From positions 101,854 to 165,853 of the forward strand of contig NZ_JRWK01000003.1 of NCBI RefSeq assembly GCF_001729965.1: 64,000 nucleotides of DNA. The letters are read 5' to 3'. The notes under the pieces were generated by a model, which saw nothing but the letters and a program-made list of their open reading frames with translations, made no database searches and was not told the origin of the DNA. How positions within the stretch are numbered: position 1 is the stretch's first letter; every line of letters begins with the position of its first letter. The translations under genes and the position numbers were made by a program. The DNA comes from Methanosphaera sp. WGK6. Lineage in GTDB: Archaea > Methanobacteriota > Methanobacteria > Methanobacteriales > Methanobacteriaceae. Of this stretch, positions 20,889 through 31,750 are shown one piece after another.

Positions 20889-21938
20889 TTATTCATTACT
20901 ATATTTGATAATTTTTTCCAATTGTTTTTTAGCTGTTCCATCTTCAATAAGTTTTCTTGATAATTTCACACCTTCTTTTAATGAATCAACTTTTTCAGTT
21001 AAATAAAGTATACTTGCTGAATTCATTAAACATAAATCCATTCTAGCCTTATCTTTACTAGTTTCAGTTACATTATCTAATATTTTATAAATAATTTCAA
21101 GATGTTCTTCAGGACTATCTGGTGCCATTATATCTTCAGGATTACAAAATTCTAAACCAAAGTCTTCTGGTGTAATGTATTTAACTTCAATGTTTCCATG
21201 ATTAATAAATGCAACTTTTGTTTTTCCAATATTTGAAATTTCATCCATAGCAGGATTACCATCCTGATCAAAACCATGAACAATCATTCCACGTTCAACA
21301 CCTAAATTAGAAGCTACTTTAGCAATAGTTTCAACAAGGTCTGGGTCATAAATACCAGTTAATCTTGCAGTTACTTTACTTGGACAGGAAATTGGACCTA
21401 ATAAATTGAAAACAGTTCTTGTTTTCAATTGTTTTCTTAACATCATAACATTTTTAGTAGCTTGATGGTAAATTGGTGCAAATATAAATGCAAAATTACA
21501 TTTATCAATAGAATTAGCGACTTGTTCTGGTGTAAGTTCAATATTTATACCTAGTGCTTCAAGAGCATCTGCACCACCAAACTTACTACTTACACTTCTA
21601 TTTCCATGTTTGGATATTTTAGCTCCACCAGCACTAGCTATTATTGAAGAAGCAGTACTTACATTAAATGTTTTAAATACATCTCCACCTGTTCCACAAG
21701 TTTCTATTAAATATTCTCCAGGATCATAATCAATAGGGATAGCATGGTCTTTCATACTTCTAGTTAATCCTGTGATTTCATCAATAGTTTCTCCTTTCAT
21801 TCTCAATGCAATTAAAAATGATGCAATAACTACATCAGGGTAGTCACCACTGATTATATCATCCATACATTCATATGCTTCCTCATCTGTTAAATTTTGT
21901 CTTTTATCAATTATGTTATCTAATACATCACTTATCAT
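20889..21938 (-). CDS. trpD: anthranilate phosphoribosyltransferase
   Basis: Second step of tryptophan synthesis, joining anthranilate to phosphoribosyl pyrophosphate. It has the CGTGGD motif near residue 83, the GNRSVSSKFG segment and helical N-terminal domain typical of the family. The length of 349 is usual. It is the last gene of the trp operon, 6 bp after trpA. T-rich DNA follows its stop on the minus strand. Confidence 0.96.
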   Translation of the reverse strand: MISDVLDNIIDKRQNLTDEEAYECMDDIISGDYPDVVIASFLIALRMKGETIDEITGLTRSMKDHAIPIDYDPGEYLIETCGTGGDVFKTFNVSTASSIIASAGGAKISKHGNRSVSSKFGGADALEALGINIELTPEQVANSIDKCNFAFIFAPIYHQATKNVMMLRKQLKTRTVFNLLGPISCPSKVTARLTGIYDPDLVETIAKVASNLGVERGMIVHGFDQDGNPAMDEISNIGKTKVAFINHGNIEVKYITPEDFGLEFCNPEDIMAPDSPEEHLEIIYKILDNVTETSKDKARMDLCLMNSASILYLTEKVDSLKEGVKLSRKLIEDGTAKKQLEKIIKYSNE

Positions 21939-21944
21939 TTTAGA

Positions 21945-22754
21945 CTACCTTTTTGTTGCTTTTTTCATTTCTTGGATGTAATCTATAATATTTGCAAACA
22001 TTACATCTTTATTATCTAAGTTTTCTTCAATAATGTTTAATACTGCACTACCTACAATTGCTCCATCTGAACCTGCATCAAGTACTGTTTTTACATGTTC
22101 TGGTTTGGATATACCAAATCCTACACATAATGGTAAGTCTGTATGTTCTCGCACACGTTTTATTAAGTCAGTAGAGTCATGTGAAACTTCTGTACGTGCA
22201 CCTGTTGTTCCCATAACTGATGCAACATATATAAATCCACCAACTATTTTTGTAATTTGTTCTAATCTATCATTACTTGTTGCTTGTGATACAATGAATA
22301 CTTGTTCAATACCATATTTATTGGATGCTTCAATTACATCATCTGCTTCTTCGGGTGGTAAATCCGCTATTAGTATTGAGTTTACTCCAATATCATGTAG
22401 TTTTTTATAGAATTCATCAATTCCGTGTTGGTATACTAAATTATAGTATAATAGTAGTCCAAATGGTTTATCAGTATATTCTCTTAATTCTTTAAGGAAT
22501 GTGAAACATTTTGCAACTGTCATTCCACTTTTAAATGCTCGTATATCTCCATTTTGAACACTTTTACCATCAGCTATAGGATCAGAGAATGGAAAACCTA
22601 TTTCAAGTGCATCTGCACCATTATCAACTAATGTTTTTGCAAGTTCTAATGATGTATCATAGTCTGGGTCTCCAGCTACTAAAAAAGGTATGAATACTCC
22701 TTCATTATTTTTTTTTGTTTCTTTAAACATTTCTGCATAGGTTTTCATGCTCAT
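21945..22754 (-). CDS. trpA: tryptophan synthase alpha chain
   Basis: Cleaves indole-glycerol phosphate and passes indole to TrpB. The TIM-barrel shows the catalytic glutamate in [15 protein letters not shown] and the phosphate-binding GFGIS. The length of 269 is typical. GGAGTG precedes the ATG, which overlaps the trpB stop by four bases, so the two subunits are translationally coupled. Confidence 0.97.
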   Translation of the reverse strand: MSMKTYAEMFKETKKNNEGVFIPFLVAGDPDYDTSLELAKTLVDNGADALEIGFPFSDPIADGKSVQNGDIRAFKSGMTVAKCFTFLKELREYTDKPFGLLLYYNLVYQHGIDEFYKKLHDIGVNSILIADLPPEEADDVIEASNKYGIEQVFIVSQATSNDRLEQITKIVGGFIYVASVMGTTGARTEVSHDSTDLIKRVREHTDLPLCVGFGISKPEHVKTVLDAGSDGAIVGSAVLNIIEENLDNKDVMFANIIDYIQEMKKATKR

Positions 22755-23932
22755 ATTTCCACTCCTAATTGTTTTGCTACAGTAAACATATCTTTATCTC
22801 CACGGCCAGATAAGTTTACAATAATTGTTTTACCTTTGTTTTCTTCTTTTTTAGCATATTTTATTGCATAGGCCACTGCATGTGAACTTTCTAAAGCAGG
22901 TATAATACCTTCTGTTTCACATAATGTTTTGAAACCTTCTAATGCTTCATCATCATTTATTGGTACATATTGTGCTCTTCCTATACTTTTAAGGTATGCG
23001 TGTTCTGGACCAATTCCAGGGTAGTCAAGTCCTGCTGATACACTGCTTGTTTCTTTAATTTGACCTTCTTCACTTTGTAGAACTAATGATAATGCTCCAT
23101 GTAGAATTCCATCGGTTCCTTTGGTAAGTGTAGCTCCATGATCTTCTGTGTCAATACCAGCTCCTCCTGCTTCAACACCTATAAGATTAACATCTTCATC
23201 ATCTATAAATCCACTGAAAATACCTATTGAATTACTTCCACCACCAACACATGCTATCACAGTGTCTGGAAGGTTACCTTCAAGTTCAAGTATTTGTTCA
23301 CGTGCTTCAGTTCCAATTACTTCTTGGAAAAATCTCACCATACTTGGATATGGATGTGGTCCCATAGTAGTTCCTATAAGATAATGAGTGGTGTCTAAAT
23401 TTGAAATCCAATATCTAAATGCTTCATTAATTGAGTCTTTCAATGTTTTAGAACCAATATCTACTGGAATAACTTCGGCTCCTGATAATTCCATACGGAA
23501 AACATTTAATTTTTGACGTTCAACATCTTTGGATCCCATGAATATTTTCACATTCATGCCTAGTTTAGCTCCAATAACTGCTGTTGCAATTCCATGTTGT
23601 CCTGCACCTGTTTCAGCAATTAAATTAGTTTTTCCCATATATTTTGCAAGTAATCCTTGACCAATTGCATTATTTATTTTATGAGCTCCTGTATGTAACA
23701 TATCTTCTCTTTTAAGATATATTTTACATCCTAGTTTTTTGGATAAATTTTCTGCATAATATAATCCTGTAGGTCTTCCAGCAAATTCTTTTAAATAGAA
23801 TTTTAATTCGTTTATGAATTTTTCATTATCTTTAAATTTATAAAAAGCATCTTCTAATTCTTCTACTGCAGGTATTAATAATTCTGGTGCATAAACTCCA
23901 CCATATTTACCAAATTTTCCTTTATATTTCAT
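22751..23932 (-). CDS. trpB: tryptophan synthase beta chain
   Basis: PLP enzyme that joins indole and serine to make tryptophan. It has the PLP-lysine motif THKINNA (as [10 protein letters not shown] near residue 83), the phosphate loop GGGSN, and the alpha-contacting N-terminus [11 protein letters not shown], which marks the TrpB1 type. The length of 393 is typical. It overlaps trpA by four bases and follows trpF by 9 bp. Confidence 0.97.
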   Translation of the reverse strand: MKYKGKFGKYGGVYAPELLIPAVEELEDAFYKFKDNEKFINELKFYLKEFAGRPTGLYYAENLSKKLGCKIYLKREDMLHTGAHKINNAIGQGLLAKYMGKTNLIAETGAGQHGIATAVIGAKLGMNVKIFMGSKDVERQKLNVFRMELSGAEVIPVDIGSKTLKDSINEAFRYWISNLDTTHYLIGTTMGPHPYPSMVRFFQEVIGTEAREQILELEGNLPDTVIACVGGGSNSIGIFSGFIDDEDVNLIGVEAGGAGIDTEDHGATLTKGTDGILHGALSLVLQSEEGQIKETSSVSAGLDYPGIGPEHAYLKSIGRAQYVPINDDEALEGFKTLCETEGIIPALESSHAVAYAIKYAKKEENKGKTIIVNLSGRGDKDMFTVAKQLGVEI

Positions 23933-23941
23933 TATATCACT

Positions 23942-24625
23942 TTATTCTCTTAAAAATTTAACAATTTCTTTAATTTTTTTTATATTTTTCTTTCCAGGAG
24001 TATCTTCAACACCACTATTTAAATCAATCCTATCAAAGTAGTGTAATTTATCTTGTATTTCAGTTAAATAATCTAAATTTAATCCACCTGCTAAAGTTAC
24101 TTCTGTTCTATTATCATATTTTTTCACGATTTTACTTGCTTTAACTGCAGTATCTATGGGGATGTGTGTGTTTGTACCACCAGTTAAATTATCTTTAACA
24201 TAATCGAATAATATATTATCACTGTATAGACAATAATTCTTTATTTCTTTTTCTTTATTATTATCTACTTTGTCTTGTAGGCCTATTGCTTTTGTGATAT
24301 TTAGACGTTCTCCATTATGGTATTGATTTAACCAAGTCATATATCGGATATCAAAACAGTTGAGTGAATGTAATTGTATGTTAAATATTTTTGTTCTATT
24401 AGTTTTAAGCAGTGCTTCATAAGCATTTTTAGGCTCTAAAACTAATGTACTTAACCTTTTATTTAATAATTGTTTTTCCAGATAGTTTATAGTATCTAAA
24501 GAAACATTTCTTTTTGATCTTCCAATATTTATAAAGCCTATGCGGTCAATATCTAGTTTTTCAATTGCTTTTAAATCATTTTCATTAGTTATTCCGCATA
24601 CTTTTATTTTTATAGTCATATTCAA
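23942..24625 (-). CDS. trpF: phosphoribosylanthranilate isomerase
   Basis: Isomerises phosphoribosylanthranilate in tryptophan synthesis. KVCGITN at the N-terminus carries the catalytic cysteine, and the catalytic aspartate sits in ILFDYV with GG following. The C-terminal AGGLN and DLNSGVEDTPGKKN are the phosphate-binding motifs. The protein is 227 residues and rather diverged in the middle. It lies between trpC and trpB in the operon. Confidence 0.93.
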   Translation of the reverse strand: MNMTIKIKVCGITNENDLKAIEKLDIDRIGFINIGRSKRNVSLDTINYLEKQLLNKRLSTLVLEPKNAYEALLKTNRTKIFNIQLHSLNCFDIRYMTWLNQYHNGERLNITKAIGLQDKVDNNKEKEIKNYCLYSDNILFDYVKDNLTGGTNTHIPIDTAVKASKIVKKYDNRTEVTLAGGLNLDYLTEIQDKLHYFDRIDLNSGVEDTPGKKNIKKIKEIVKFLRE

Positions 24626-24641
24626 TACCTTCTTATGTTGT

Positions 24642-25436
24642 CTATTTTTTCAATACATTACTTAAATTATTAATAACATCTTCTATTCCTTTTTTTTCAT
24701 TGTTTTTAAGAATGCTGGTACCAATCAGTACTGCATTTGCACCATAGCTTTTTAATAATTTTGCATCTTCAGGAGTATTCACTCCACTTTCTGAAATCAT
24801 AAAGTTAGGTACATATTTTTGTAATTTTTTAGTTGTTTCTAAATTAATAGTTAAATTAGTTAGATTTCTATTGTTTATTCCAATAATTTTCGGATTATAT
24901 TCTATAATACTATCTATATCTTCTTTGGAATGACATTCAACTATAGCATCTAATCCTAAGTCTTCACATATATTTAAACAGTTATTAATATCTGGTGTTA
25001 TATTTGTTATTAATAGAACTGCACTTGCATTGTATAATGCTGCTTCATATATCATGTATTCATCAATAACAAAATCTTTTCTAAGTATTGGTTTATTTGT
25101 TAGTTCTGTTGCCTTTTTTAGGTTTTGAAGATTACTTTTAAAGTAGGATTCTTCGGTTAAGACTGAAATCATATCTACTTTTGTTTGATTATATATTGGA
25201 ATTACATCTTCTACTTTTAATGAACTTATATTTCCTTGAGATGGGCTGGCTGGTTTATATTCTGCAATTAATTTTGTGTGTTTATCTTCATTTAATTTTT
25301 CTTGAAATCGGAAGTTATTTGTTTTTGTAGATGTATAATCAATAGCTTCTTTTTTGATTTCATTTAATGATTTTTTGTTTTTTGTTTTGTTAAGAAGTTT
25401 CTTTTTGTTTTCTATGATTTTTGGTATAACATCCAT
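24642..25436 (-). CDS. trpC: indole-3-glycerol phosphate synthase
   Basis: Closes the indole ring in tryptophan synthesis. The TIM-barrel has the catalytic lysines in AEYKPASPSQG and LRKDFVID, the glutamate in IVECHS, and the phosphate-binding SESGV and GTSI motifs. The length of 264 is normal. It sits 6 bp after trpG and 16 bp before trpF. Confidence 0.96.
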   Translation of the reverse strand: MDVIPKIIENKKKLLNKTKNKKSLNEIKKEAIDYTSTKTNNFRFQEKLNEDKHTKLIAEYKPASPSQGNISSLKVEDVIPIYNQTKVDMISVLTEESYFKSNLQNLKKATELTNKPILRKDFVIDEYMIYEAALYNASAVLLITNITPDINNCLNICEDLGLDAIVECHSKEDIDSIIEYNPKIIGINNRNLTNLTINLETTKKLQKYVPNFMISESGVNTPEDAKLLKSYGANAVLIGTSILKNNEKKGIEDVINNLSNVLKK

Positions 25437-25442
25437 GTTTCA

Positions 25443-26012
25443 TCATTCCATATCTAAAAAGTTTTTTATTATAGTATCACCATATGAACTTCCTATTGAT
25501 TCTGGATGGAATTGTATACCATAAGTAGGGTATTTTTCATGTTCAATTGACATAATTATGTTGTCATGGGTGTAACTGGTAATTTTAATATCATTTGGTA
25601 TAGCTGTATCATCACAAATTAATGAATGATATCTTACTATTTCAAATTCTTCTGGAATATTCTTAAATAATTTTGATTTAGTATGGATAATTGTATCTTT
25701 TTTTCCATGCACTGGTTTATTTTTTAGAATTTTTCCACCATATTTTGTATATATTCCTTGATGTCCTAGACAAACACCAAGTATGGGTGTTTCTTTTAAT
25801 TCTTCAATTATTTTTTTACAAATTCCAAAATCTCTTTCTTTTGTAGGATTACCTGGTCCTGGGGATATTATAATGTGATTGGGGTTTAATTTTTTTATTT
25901 CATCAATAGTTATTTTATCATTTCGTGCTACTTGGATATCATTAGTGAATTTTCCAACTAATTGGTATAAATTGTATGTGAATGAATCATAATTATCAAT
26001 TATTAATATCAT
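25443..26012 (-). CDS. trpG: anthranilate synthase glutamine amidotransferase component
   Basis: Supplies ammonia from glutamine to TrpE. The class I amidotransferase triad is clear: cysteine in GVCLGHQ, histidine and glutamate in QFHPES, with the oxyanion motif SPGPGNP. The length of 189 is typical for free-standing TrpG. Its start lies directly after the trpE stop. Confidence 0.97.
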   Translation of the reverse strand: MILIIDNYDSFTYNLYQLVGKFTNDIQVARNDKITIDEIKKLNPNHIIISPGPGNPTKERDFGICKKIIEELKETPILGVCLGHQGIYTKYGGKILKNKPVHGKKDTIIHTKSKLFKNIPEEFEIVRYHSLICDDTAIPNDIKITSYTHDNIIMSIEHEKYPTYGIQFHPESIGSSYGDTIIKNFLDME

Positions 26013-27386
26013 TTATAATACCTCACTGCCTGATTCTTCTAGTGCTTGAACTAATGCTTGTCTTTTTCTTTTACATTCTTCATATTCTGATGTTGGTATG
26101 GAGTCATATACTATACCTGCACCTGCTTGAATTTCTGCACGTTCTTTGTTAGTTGTTAATGTTCTAATTGTTATTGCAAAGTCTGCATTACCATTTAATG
26201 AAAAATAACCTACTGCTCCGCCATAGGGTCCTCTTGCATATTTTTCTTTTTGGTTAATAATTTCCATAGCTCTGATTTTTGGAGCTCCACTTAATGTTCC
26301 TGCTGGAAATAGTGACATAAAAGCATCAACTGCATCTAATTTGTCATTTATTTGTCCTGTTACATGTGAAACAATGTGTTGAACATGAGAGAATTTTCTT
26401 ATTCCATAGAATTCTTCAAGTTTCACTGTGTCTTTTTTACTTATTTTTCCAATATCATTTCTTGCAAGATCTACTAACATTAGATGTTCTGCTAATTCTT
26501 TTTCATCATTTAATAATGATTCTTCAAGTTGTTTGTCTTCATCTTCTGTTTTTCCTCTTGGTCTTGTACCTGCAATTGGATATGATTCTACAATTCCTTT
26601 TTCTAATCTCATTAGCATTTCTGGACTTGAACCAATTATTTCTCTTTCACCTAATTTTATATGATACATGTATGGTGATGGGTTGATTTTTCTTAAATGT
26701 TCATATAATGGTAATTTACTTCCCTTTAGAACTAAGTTTTCTGAATTAGATATAACTGCTTGGAATATTTCTCCTTCTGTTATCAATTCTTTAGTTTCAC
26801 TTACCGCATCTTCATATTCATGTTGTTCAAAGTCTTCTTTTATAATTTTATATTCAAGAATTCCATTGCTGTGCTGTTCTTGATATATTCTTTTTATAAG
26901 TTCACTTCTATCTTCATTTAGGGTGGTGTATTCACAGGTGTTATTTATGTTGTCATAAACCACACAATCTAGGAATAATCCAAATTCAAAGTCAGGGTAT
27001 ATGCTTTTATGTGTTGGTACTTCTTCGAAGTATTTTATTGATTCATATGATACATATCCTAGTAATCCTCCTCTGAATCCTTCTTGTTCAAAATCATTAT
27101 TAATTAATGTTTTTATATCTAGTAATGGATTTTCTGCTTCATATTCTATTGTTTCGGTGTCTGTTGTGATTGTAACTTTATGGTCGTGTGCTTTTATTTT
27201 AGCCACTGGGTTGAATCCTATTATTGAATATCTTGCTAATCCACTATCGGATTCCATAGATTCTAAAAGAAATGTGTCTTTATAGTTATAGTATAAATTT
27301 TTGAATAATTTAACTGGGTTAGCTATATTGATTGGTTTGGTTTGTGGTTTGTTAATTAATTTTTTAAGGTCGCCAAAAACATTCAC
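26013..27386 (-). CDS. trpE: anthranilate synthase component I
   Basis: Chorismate-using subunit of anthranilate synthase. LLES at 40-43 is the tryptophan feedback-inhibition motif, so the enzyme is probably inhibited by its end product. The C-terminal catalytic domain has [23 protein letters not shown] and GAGIVYDS. It begins with GTG and has only a weak ribosome site. It is first in trpEGCFBAD and divergent from trpY, with TRP-box-like sites between. Confidence 0.96.
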   Translation of the reverse strand: MNVFGDLKKLINKPQTKPINIANPVKLFKNLYYNYKDTFLLESMESDSGLARYSIIGFNPVAKIKAHDHKVTITTDTETIEYEAENPLLDIKTLINNDFEQEGFRGGLLGYVSYESIKYFEEVPTHKSIYPDFEFGLFLDCVVYDNINNTCEYTTLNEDRSELIKRIYQEQHSNGILEYKIIKEDFEQHEYEDAVSETKELITEGEIFQAVISNSENLVLKGSKLPLYEHLRKINPSPYMYHIKLGEREIIGSSPEMLMRLEKGIVESYPIAGTRPRGKTEDEDKQLEESLLNDEKELAEHLMLVDLARNDIGKISKKDTVKLEEFYGIRKFSHVQHIVSHVTGQINDKLDAVDAFMSLFPAGTLSGAPKIRAMEIINQKEKYARGPYGGAVGYFSLNGNADFAITIRTLTTNKERAEIQAGAGIVYDSIPTSEYEECKRKRQALVQALEESGSEVL

Positions 27387-27455
27387 TCTTTTTCATTTAT
27401 ATCACTCTCTTTAGTATATATAATTATTACATCAATGAACTATATAAATGTTTAG

Positions 27456-27496
27456 TGTATAAATTTGTACATTATATTTATATACTACAATATACA
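27456..27496. promoter_or_regulatory. TRP-box-like operator sites between trpE and trpY
   Basis: A perfect TGTACA palindrome lies at 27466-27471, and the variant TGTATA lies at 27456-27461, exactly 10 bp away. Its inverse TATACA lies at 27491-27496. TGTACA is the known TrpY-binding box in Methanothermobacter. The sites lie within the 149-bp divergent promoter region beside TATA-like sequence, so TrpY probably represses the operon and itself here. Confidence 0.75.
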
Positions 27497-27535
27497 TAAA
27501 AAATAACTAGAAAAATATAATGGAACTGATTATAG

Positions 27536-28039
27536 ATGTGGGCAGATATACTTAAAAAATTCAATAAATATCCTTCACAAAAAAAAGTAGTACTAAAAAT
27601 ACTAGAACTAGGCTTAAGAATAGGTGATGATAAAAAAATTTATTCAAAAGACGTGGAAGTAAATATATCATCACTAGCTAAATCATTAAACACAGATAGG
27701 AGAGTAGTAACATCAACAATTAATAATATCCTATCTGATGAATATTTAAAACAAATATTTATGAATATTTCACCATCAGGGCCCTTACTTTCTAATATTT
27801 CAGATATGTTAGGATTAGGTGTTATAGAAATAGAGGCTGATGGAACAGAAGTAGGGATATTGCATAAAGTAACAGAAATATTAGCTAATGAAAAAATAAG
27901 TATTAGACAAGCATATGTCAGTGATCCTGAAATTGATCCAGTTCCTCATGCAACAATAATTACAGATAGACAATTAGATGGTGATCTAATTCAATCACTA
28001 TTAAAAATAGATGATATTTCAAAAGTTTCATTATATTAA
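27536..28039 (+). CDS. trpY: tryptophan-responsive transcription regulator TrpY
   Basis: Homologue of TrpY, which in Methanothermobacter represses the trp genes when tryptophan is present. It has an N-terminal helix-turn-helix (about residues 15-70, SLAKSLNTDRRVVTSTINNIL) and a C-terminal ACT-like ligand domain (GVIEIEADGTEVGILHKV and on). The 167-residue length and its position divergent from trpE fit. A TGTACA box lies upstream. The ribosome site is weak. Confidence 0.9.
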   Translation: MWADILKKFNKYPSQKKVVLKILELGLRIGDDKKIYSKDVEVNISSLAKSLNTDRRVVTSTINNILSDEYLKQIFMNISPSGPLLSNISDMLGLGVIEIEADGTEVGILHKVTEILANEKISIRQAYVSDPEIDPVPHATIITDRQLDGDLIQSLLKIDDISKVSLY

Positions 28040-28093
28040 ATAAATTAATTATATAAAAATAGTTTCAGACAAAAAAAAATAAAAATAGTAGAA

Positions 28094-29401
28094 TTACTTA
28101 CGTAATTCAAATAAATTACTTTTACCAAGTTCTCTTTCAAAGTATTTTGCTTTCTTATCTAATTTTTCTTTAATTATAATACTAAATGCAATTGCTGCTA
28201 GAGGGAATATTATTAATAATCCTAAATTAATTGTAAAGTTAGGCATAACAATTCCAAATACAGCATCTTTTAATAGTAAAATACCATAAGTCATTGGTAA
28301 ATAAGGCATTAATCCTCCAAAGAGGGAAGACATTATTTCAATTGGATAAATACCATTAGTTCCAGATATTTGGAATACAAGTATAATTAAAGCTAATGCT
28401 TTACCAACATTACCAAGTACTGATACTAATGAATAAATAACTATCATAAATGATAGACCAATAACTATCATAGATAAAATCATAGCTAATGGATTAACTA
28501 TGTGAACACCTAATAAATTCAATCCAATGAATGTAACAATAGATTGACAAATATTCAATATAATGAATAATACCATTTTTCCAAAATATACTTCACTAGG
28601 TGAATATTTTTCTTCATCAGTCACAGGTTTTGTACTTAATAATGCTACAAGAATAATACATCCCACCCATGCTGCTAAAACAGTATAAAATGGAGTTACT
28701 TGTTGAGCATAATTATCTGCTTCATAATAACTGTAATTATTTAATGTTGTTGGTGAGTGGAAATAATTTCTAATATTTTGTACAGTCATTGATTCAGATA
28801 CTTCAGCAGTATTAGTGTTATTAGTAGTACTATTATTTTGAATTTGTGTTTGTTGTAATGTAACTGCATTAGATGTTAAATAATTTCGAGTATTGTATTC
28901 TTCATTTATAGCATTATTTATTTCATTATTTACTCTTTCTGCAGCTTTTGAGGTTATTTTAGGTGCTACAGGACTAACTTTTTCATTATCAATGTATTCA
29001 ATTTGAGCTTGTTTTGGATTTCCAGAATAAACCGATAATATATCTTCTGAGAAATCATCTGGAATAATAATGGCTGCATAATAAGTTCCATTTTTCAATA
29101 AATCTCTAGCTTCATCTTCATCCTTATAAACCCAATTAAAATTTGAATTATTTTGTAATGTACTTACAACTTTGTCTCCATAATTATATGTAGTACCATT
29201 TACAGTAACTGGATTATCATTATTTACTATAATATAATCTAAATTATCAGTATCCTCATAGGGATCCCAACATGCATATATATTTATAATTGAGTATAAT
29301 GATGGAAGAATTAATAATGCTACTAATACAATAATAACTATTGGATTTTTTATAGTAGATTTAAAATCATTTTTAATTATTTTTTTTACATTTTCAATCA
29401 T
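28094..29401 (-). CDS. YhgE/Pip-type ABC-2-like membrane protein
   Basis: Membrane protein of 435 residues. One membrane segment near residues 20-40 is followed by a large extracytoplasmic domain (about 45-240) with DDFSEDILSVYSG, typical of YhgE/Pip proteins. About five more segments follow from about 240 to 415, and the tail is charged. The family resembles ABC-2 permeases and is often linked to export or secretion systems. No ATPase gene is adjacent, so the role is open. A long T-run follows its stop. Confidence 0.8.
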   Translation of the reverse strand: MIENVKKIIKNDFKSTIKNPIVIIVLVALLILPSLYSIINIYACWDPYEDTDNLDYIIVNNDNPVTVNGTTYNYGDKVVSTLQNNSNFNWVYKDEDEARDLLKNGTYYAAIIIPDDFSEDILSVYSGNPKQAQIEYIDNEKVSPVAPKITSKAAERVNNEINNAINEEYNTRNYLTSNAVTLQQTQIQNNSTTNNTNTAEVSESMTVQNIRNYFHSPTTLNNYSYYEADNYAQQVTPFYTVLAAWVGCIILVALLSTKPVTDEEKYSPSEVYFGKMVLFIILNICQSIVTFIGLNLLGVHIVNPLAMILSMIVIGLSFMIVIYSLVSVLGNVGKALALIILVFQISGTNGIYPIEIMSSLFGGLMPYLPMTYGILLLKDAVFGIVMPNFTINLGLLIIFPLAAIAFSIIIKEKLDKKAKYFERELGKSNLFELRK

Positions 29402-29687
29402 TATATCACACTTATTTTGATAATTCTATTTTAATAAATTATTTTAATAAAAAATTATTAGAATATATCACTCTCTAAAAGTTCATTTATAATGTATTTA
29501 ATTTAATATATATAATTTTTTGTATATATCTTATCTTTTTCATATAATATATTTTTCATAATTTGTCTTTTTAAAAATTTAAATAATACAATAAATATAT
29601 TATAAAATAATGACCAAAGTCAAATAAATTAAAGAATTTAACTATAATCATTTTTTTTGTACATATAAAATAAGGAGGAGTTTTATA

Positions 29688-29906
29688 ATGTGTATTGCAG
29701 CACCAGCAAAAATTTTAGAAATTAATAATAATGTAGCAACTTGTGATTTTGGTGGAGTTAAACAAGAAGCAAAATTAGATTTAGTTGAAGCAGATATAGG
29801 AAATTATGTGCTTATTCATTCAGGTTATGCTATAGAAGTATTAACTGAAGAAGCAGCTAAAGAAACATTAGATGTTTGGAATGACTTACTTGAAGAATTA
29901 GATTAA
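29688..29906 (+). CDS. hypC: hydrogenase maturation chaperone HypC
   Basis: HypC/HupF protein of 72 residues that carries iron-cyanide groups with HypD for [NiFe]-hydrogenase assembly. The essential N-terminal cysteine is C2 in MCIAAPAKI, and the OB-like fold sequence VLIHSGYAIEVL follows. A strong GGAGGAG precedes the ATG. No other hyp gene is beside it. Confidence 0.95.
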   Translation: MCIAAPAKILEINNNVATCDFGGVKQEAKLDLVEADIGNYVLIHSGYAIEVLTEEAAKETLDVWNDLLEELD

Positions 29907-29933
29907 GTATTCTATTCTTCAAATACTTTTTTT
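29905..29933 (+). terminator. hairpin and T-run after hypC
   Basis: AAGTAT at 29905-29910 pairs with ATACTT at 29923-29928, directly followed by T's. It overlaps the hypC stop and fits an intrinsic-type terminator. Confidence 0.5.
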
Positions 29934-30894
29934 ATATTTTATCTATATTCACATTAAATTTTACATTAGGATATTTATTTCTTAGACTTATCATAAATTT
30001 TTCAAAATCAGTATAATCCACTTGATTTAACTTACTTTTCTTTATAATTTTCATATCATATGCAATAATTATTAATATTATTTCTTGTATTTTAGTTGTA
30101 ACTATTTTTTTTGGAATTTCGGATTTATTATTAATGTTTATAGAAGATATTATTTTACCATTAAGATCTTTTCTTTTAATGTTATTGTATGTAATTGGAT
30201 ATATTCTTGTTTTATTAAGATTAATCAATGCATCAATCATGTTAATAAAGATACTTTTTTCATTGGATTTCTTTAATGTTTTTTGTATCTCTTCTATTAA
30301 ATTTATTTTTTCACTTGTTGTTAATTTCTTATTTTCATATACTTCAATAGCATCTTTACTTAGGGAGTATTCTTTTTTAAAAGTATCATTTTTTCTTTCA
30401 TATTTTCTCATTAATTGAATTAACTCCTCTGTAAATTCATTAATATTTTTAAGTTGTTTGATATCATTTTCATTATCTGACATAAATGTACTATTTATTT
30501 GAACATTTTCTAAAACATATTTTTCATTAGAGTATTTTACTAATTTTTTTAGAACTTCTATAAATACATGTTCATGTTCTTGCATAAATCGTTGAATTGT
30601 ACGTGGAGATGGCACAAGACCTCTTGTTAGATATCTATAATAAATATTACATTCACAGAGTTCACTTATTTCATAATTATTTCTTAGATTATCGTAGGTT
30701 CCATATAATATTATACTTAAAAGTGTTGTTTTAGGAAATGCTGGACGTCCACGTGTTTTTTCATATTTTTTATCAAGATAATTAAAGTTTTCAGAAACAA
30801 ATCTTTTAATAAAATGAGTAATATGATTGCGGGGAATATTTGAATCCACGGTATTAAATGTTAATCTTGTTTGACCAGTATCTATATATGACAT
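29932..30894 (-). pseudogene. transposase-derived ORF (DUF772/IS1182-like) lacking the DDE catalytic domain
   Basis: The N-terminal 110 residues match IS5/IS1182-type transposases (RGRPAFPKTTLLSIILYGTYDNLRNNYEISELC, broken here for description; then TRGLVPSPRTIQRF). The place where the first catalytic Asp is expected (family IDGT) reads INST. A coiled, Lys-rich region follows, and no second Asp or Glu block is seen in the 320 residues. It looks internally deleted or domesticated. No terminal inverted repeats or target duplications were found around it. Two tRNA genes lie upstream. Confidence 0.7.
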
Positions 30895-31044
30895 GAAATA
30901 ACACCTTTATTATTATTGTATTAATATATGATTTGAAATAATATAAATATAAGTTTAATAAAGTTGATTATTAATTTAATCTTAAAAATAGTTTTTTCAT
31001 GAAATAATATATGTATTTAAATTAATTAGAATTAGTTTTTAAAT

Positions 31045-31118
<74 letters not shown>

Positions 31119-31183
31119 TATAGTTTCAATAAATCAAATATTTCTAGTTTTTTCTTTAAATTAATTAGAATTAGTTTTTAAAT

Positions 31184-31257
<74 letters not shown>

Positions 31258-31342
31258 TAATAAAAGAGTTATATTTGTGCATATAACAACTATTATTATA
31301 TTAATAATTCATGTTATATATACTTTATGGTATATCTTCTAA

Positions 31343-31368
31343 AAAAAAGGTGATGTTATAGAACATCA
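31343..31368 (-). terminator. intrinsic-type terminator after the MIP18-family gene
   Basis: On the minus strand the stem TGATGTT / AACATCA (31351-31357 with 31362-31368) is followed by CC and eight T's. It lies just after the stop of the gene at 31373. Confidence 0.65.
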
Positions 31369-31372
31369 TCAA

Positions 31373-31675
31373 TTATTCTTCTTCTTTATTAACCATTTCA
31401 TTAATTGTATCAGCCATCATATGATCAATAACTTTGATTTCAGCTTTATCAATATCATCTAATTTTTCAACTTCTAATTTAGCTGCCATTGCAATGTTTG
31501 CAATACTCATACATCCAGGATTAGTTGGTGATAATGTAATATCTACTTTTTTATTTGCTTCATCAATATCAATTTCTCTTACTAAACCCATTTCAACTAT
31601 ACTAATTCCCATATGTGGGTCTGCAATTAAAGCTAATTTATCTTGAATTGTTTGTCTTATTTCTGATTCTGCCAT
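31373..31675 (-). CDS. MIP18/DUF59-family Fe-S cluster assembly protein
   Basis: A 100-residue DUF59 protein (SufT/MIP18 group). The family pattern DPHMGISIVEMGLV at about 19-32 and LSPTNPGCM with its single cysteine near residue 55 are present. Such proteins help load Fe-S clusters in the cytosol. AAGGAG precedes the start. It has its own terminator and is probably a single gene. Confidence 0.88.
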   Translation of the reverse strand: MAESEIRQTIQDKLALIADPHMGISIVEMGLVREIDIDEANKKVDITLSPTNPGCMSIANIAMAAKLEVEKLDDIDKAEIKVIDHMMADTINEMVNKEEE

Positions 31676-31750
31676 TTTATATCTCTCCTTAATATCATAT
31701 TAAAATTTATTTTTTATATACTTTTTTATTAAATTATCATGATTTTTAGG

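Noticed and set aside
27387..27535. Trp leader peptide or attenuator before trpE
   Set aside because: No short ORF with Trp codons and no terminator hairpin was found. TRP boxes explain control better.
29658..29663. TGTACA upstream of hypC as a TRP box
   Set aside because: A single 6-base match 25 bases before the start, with no second box and no tryptophan link. Chance is more likely.
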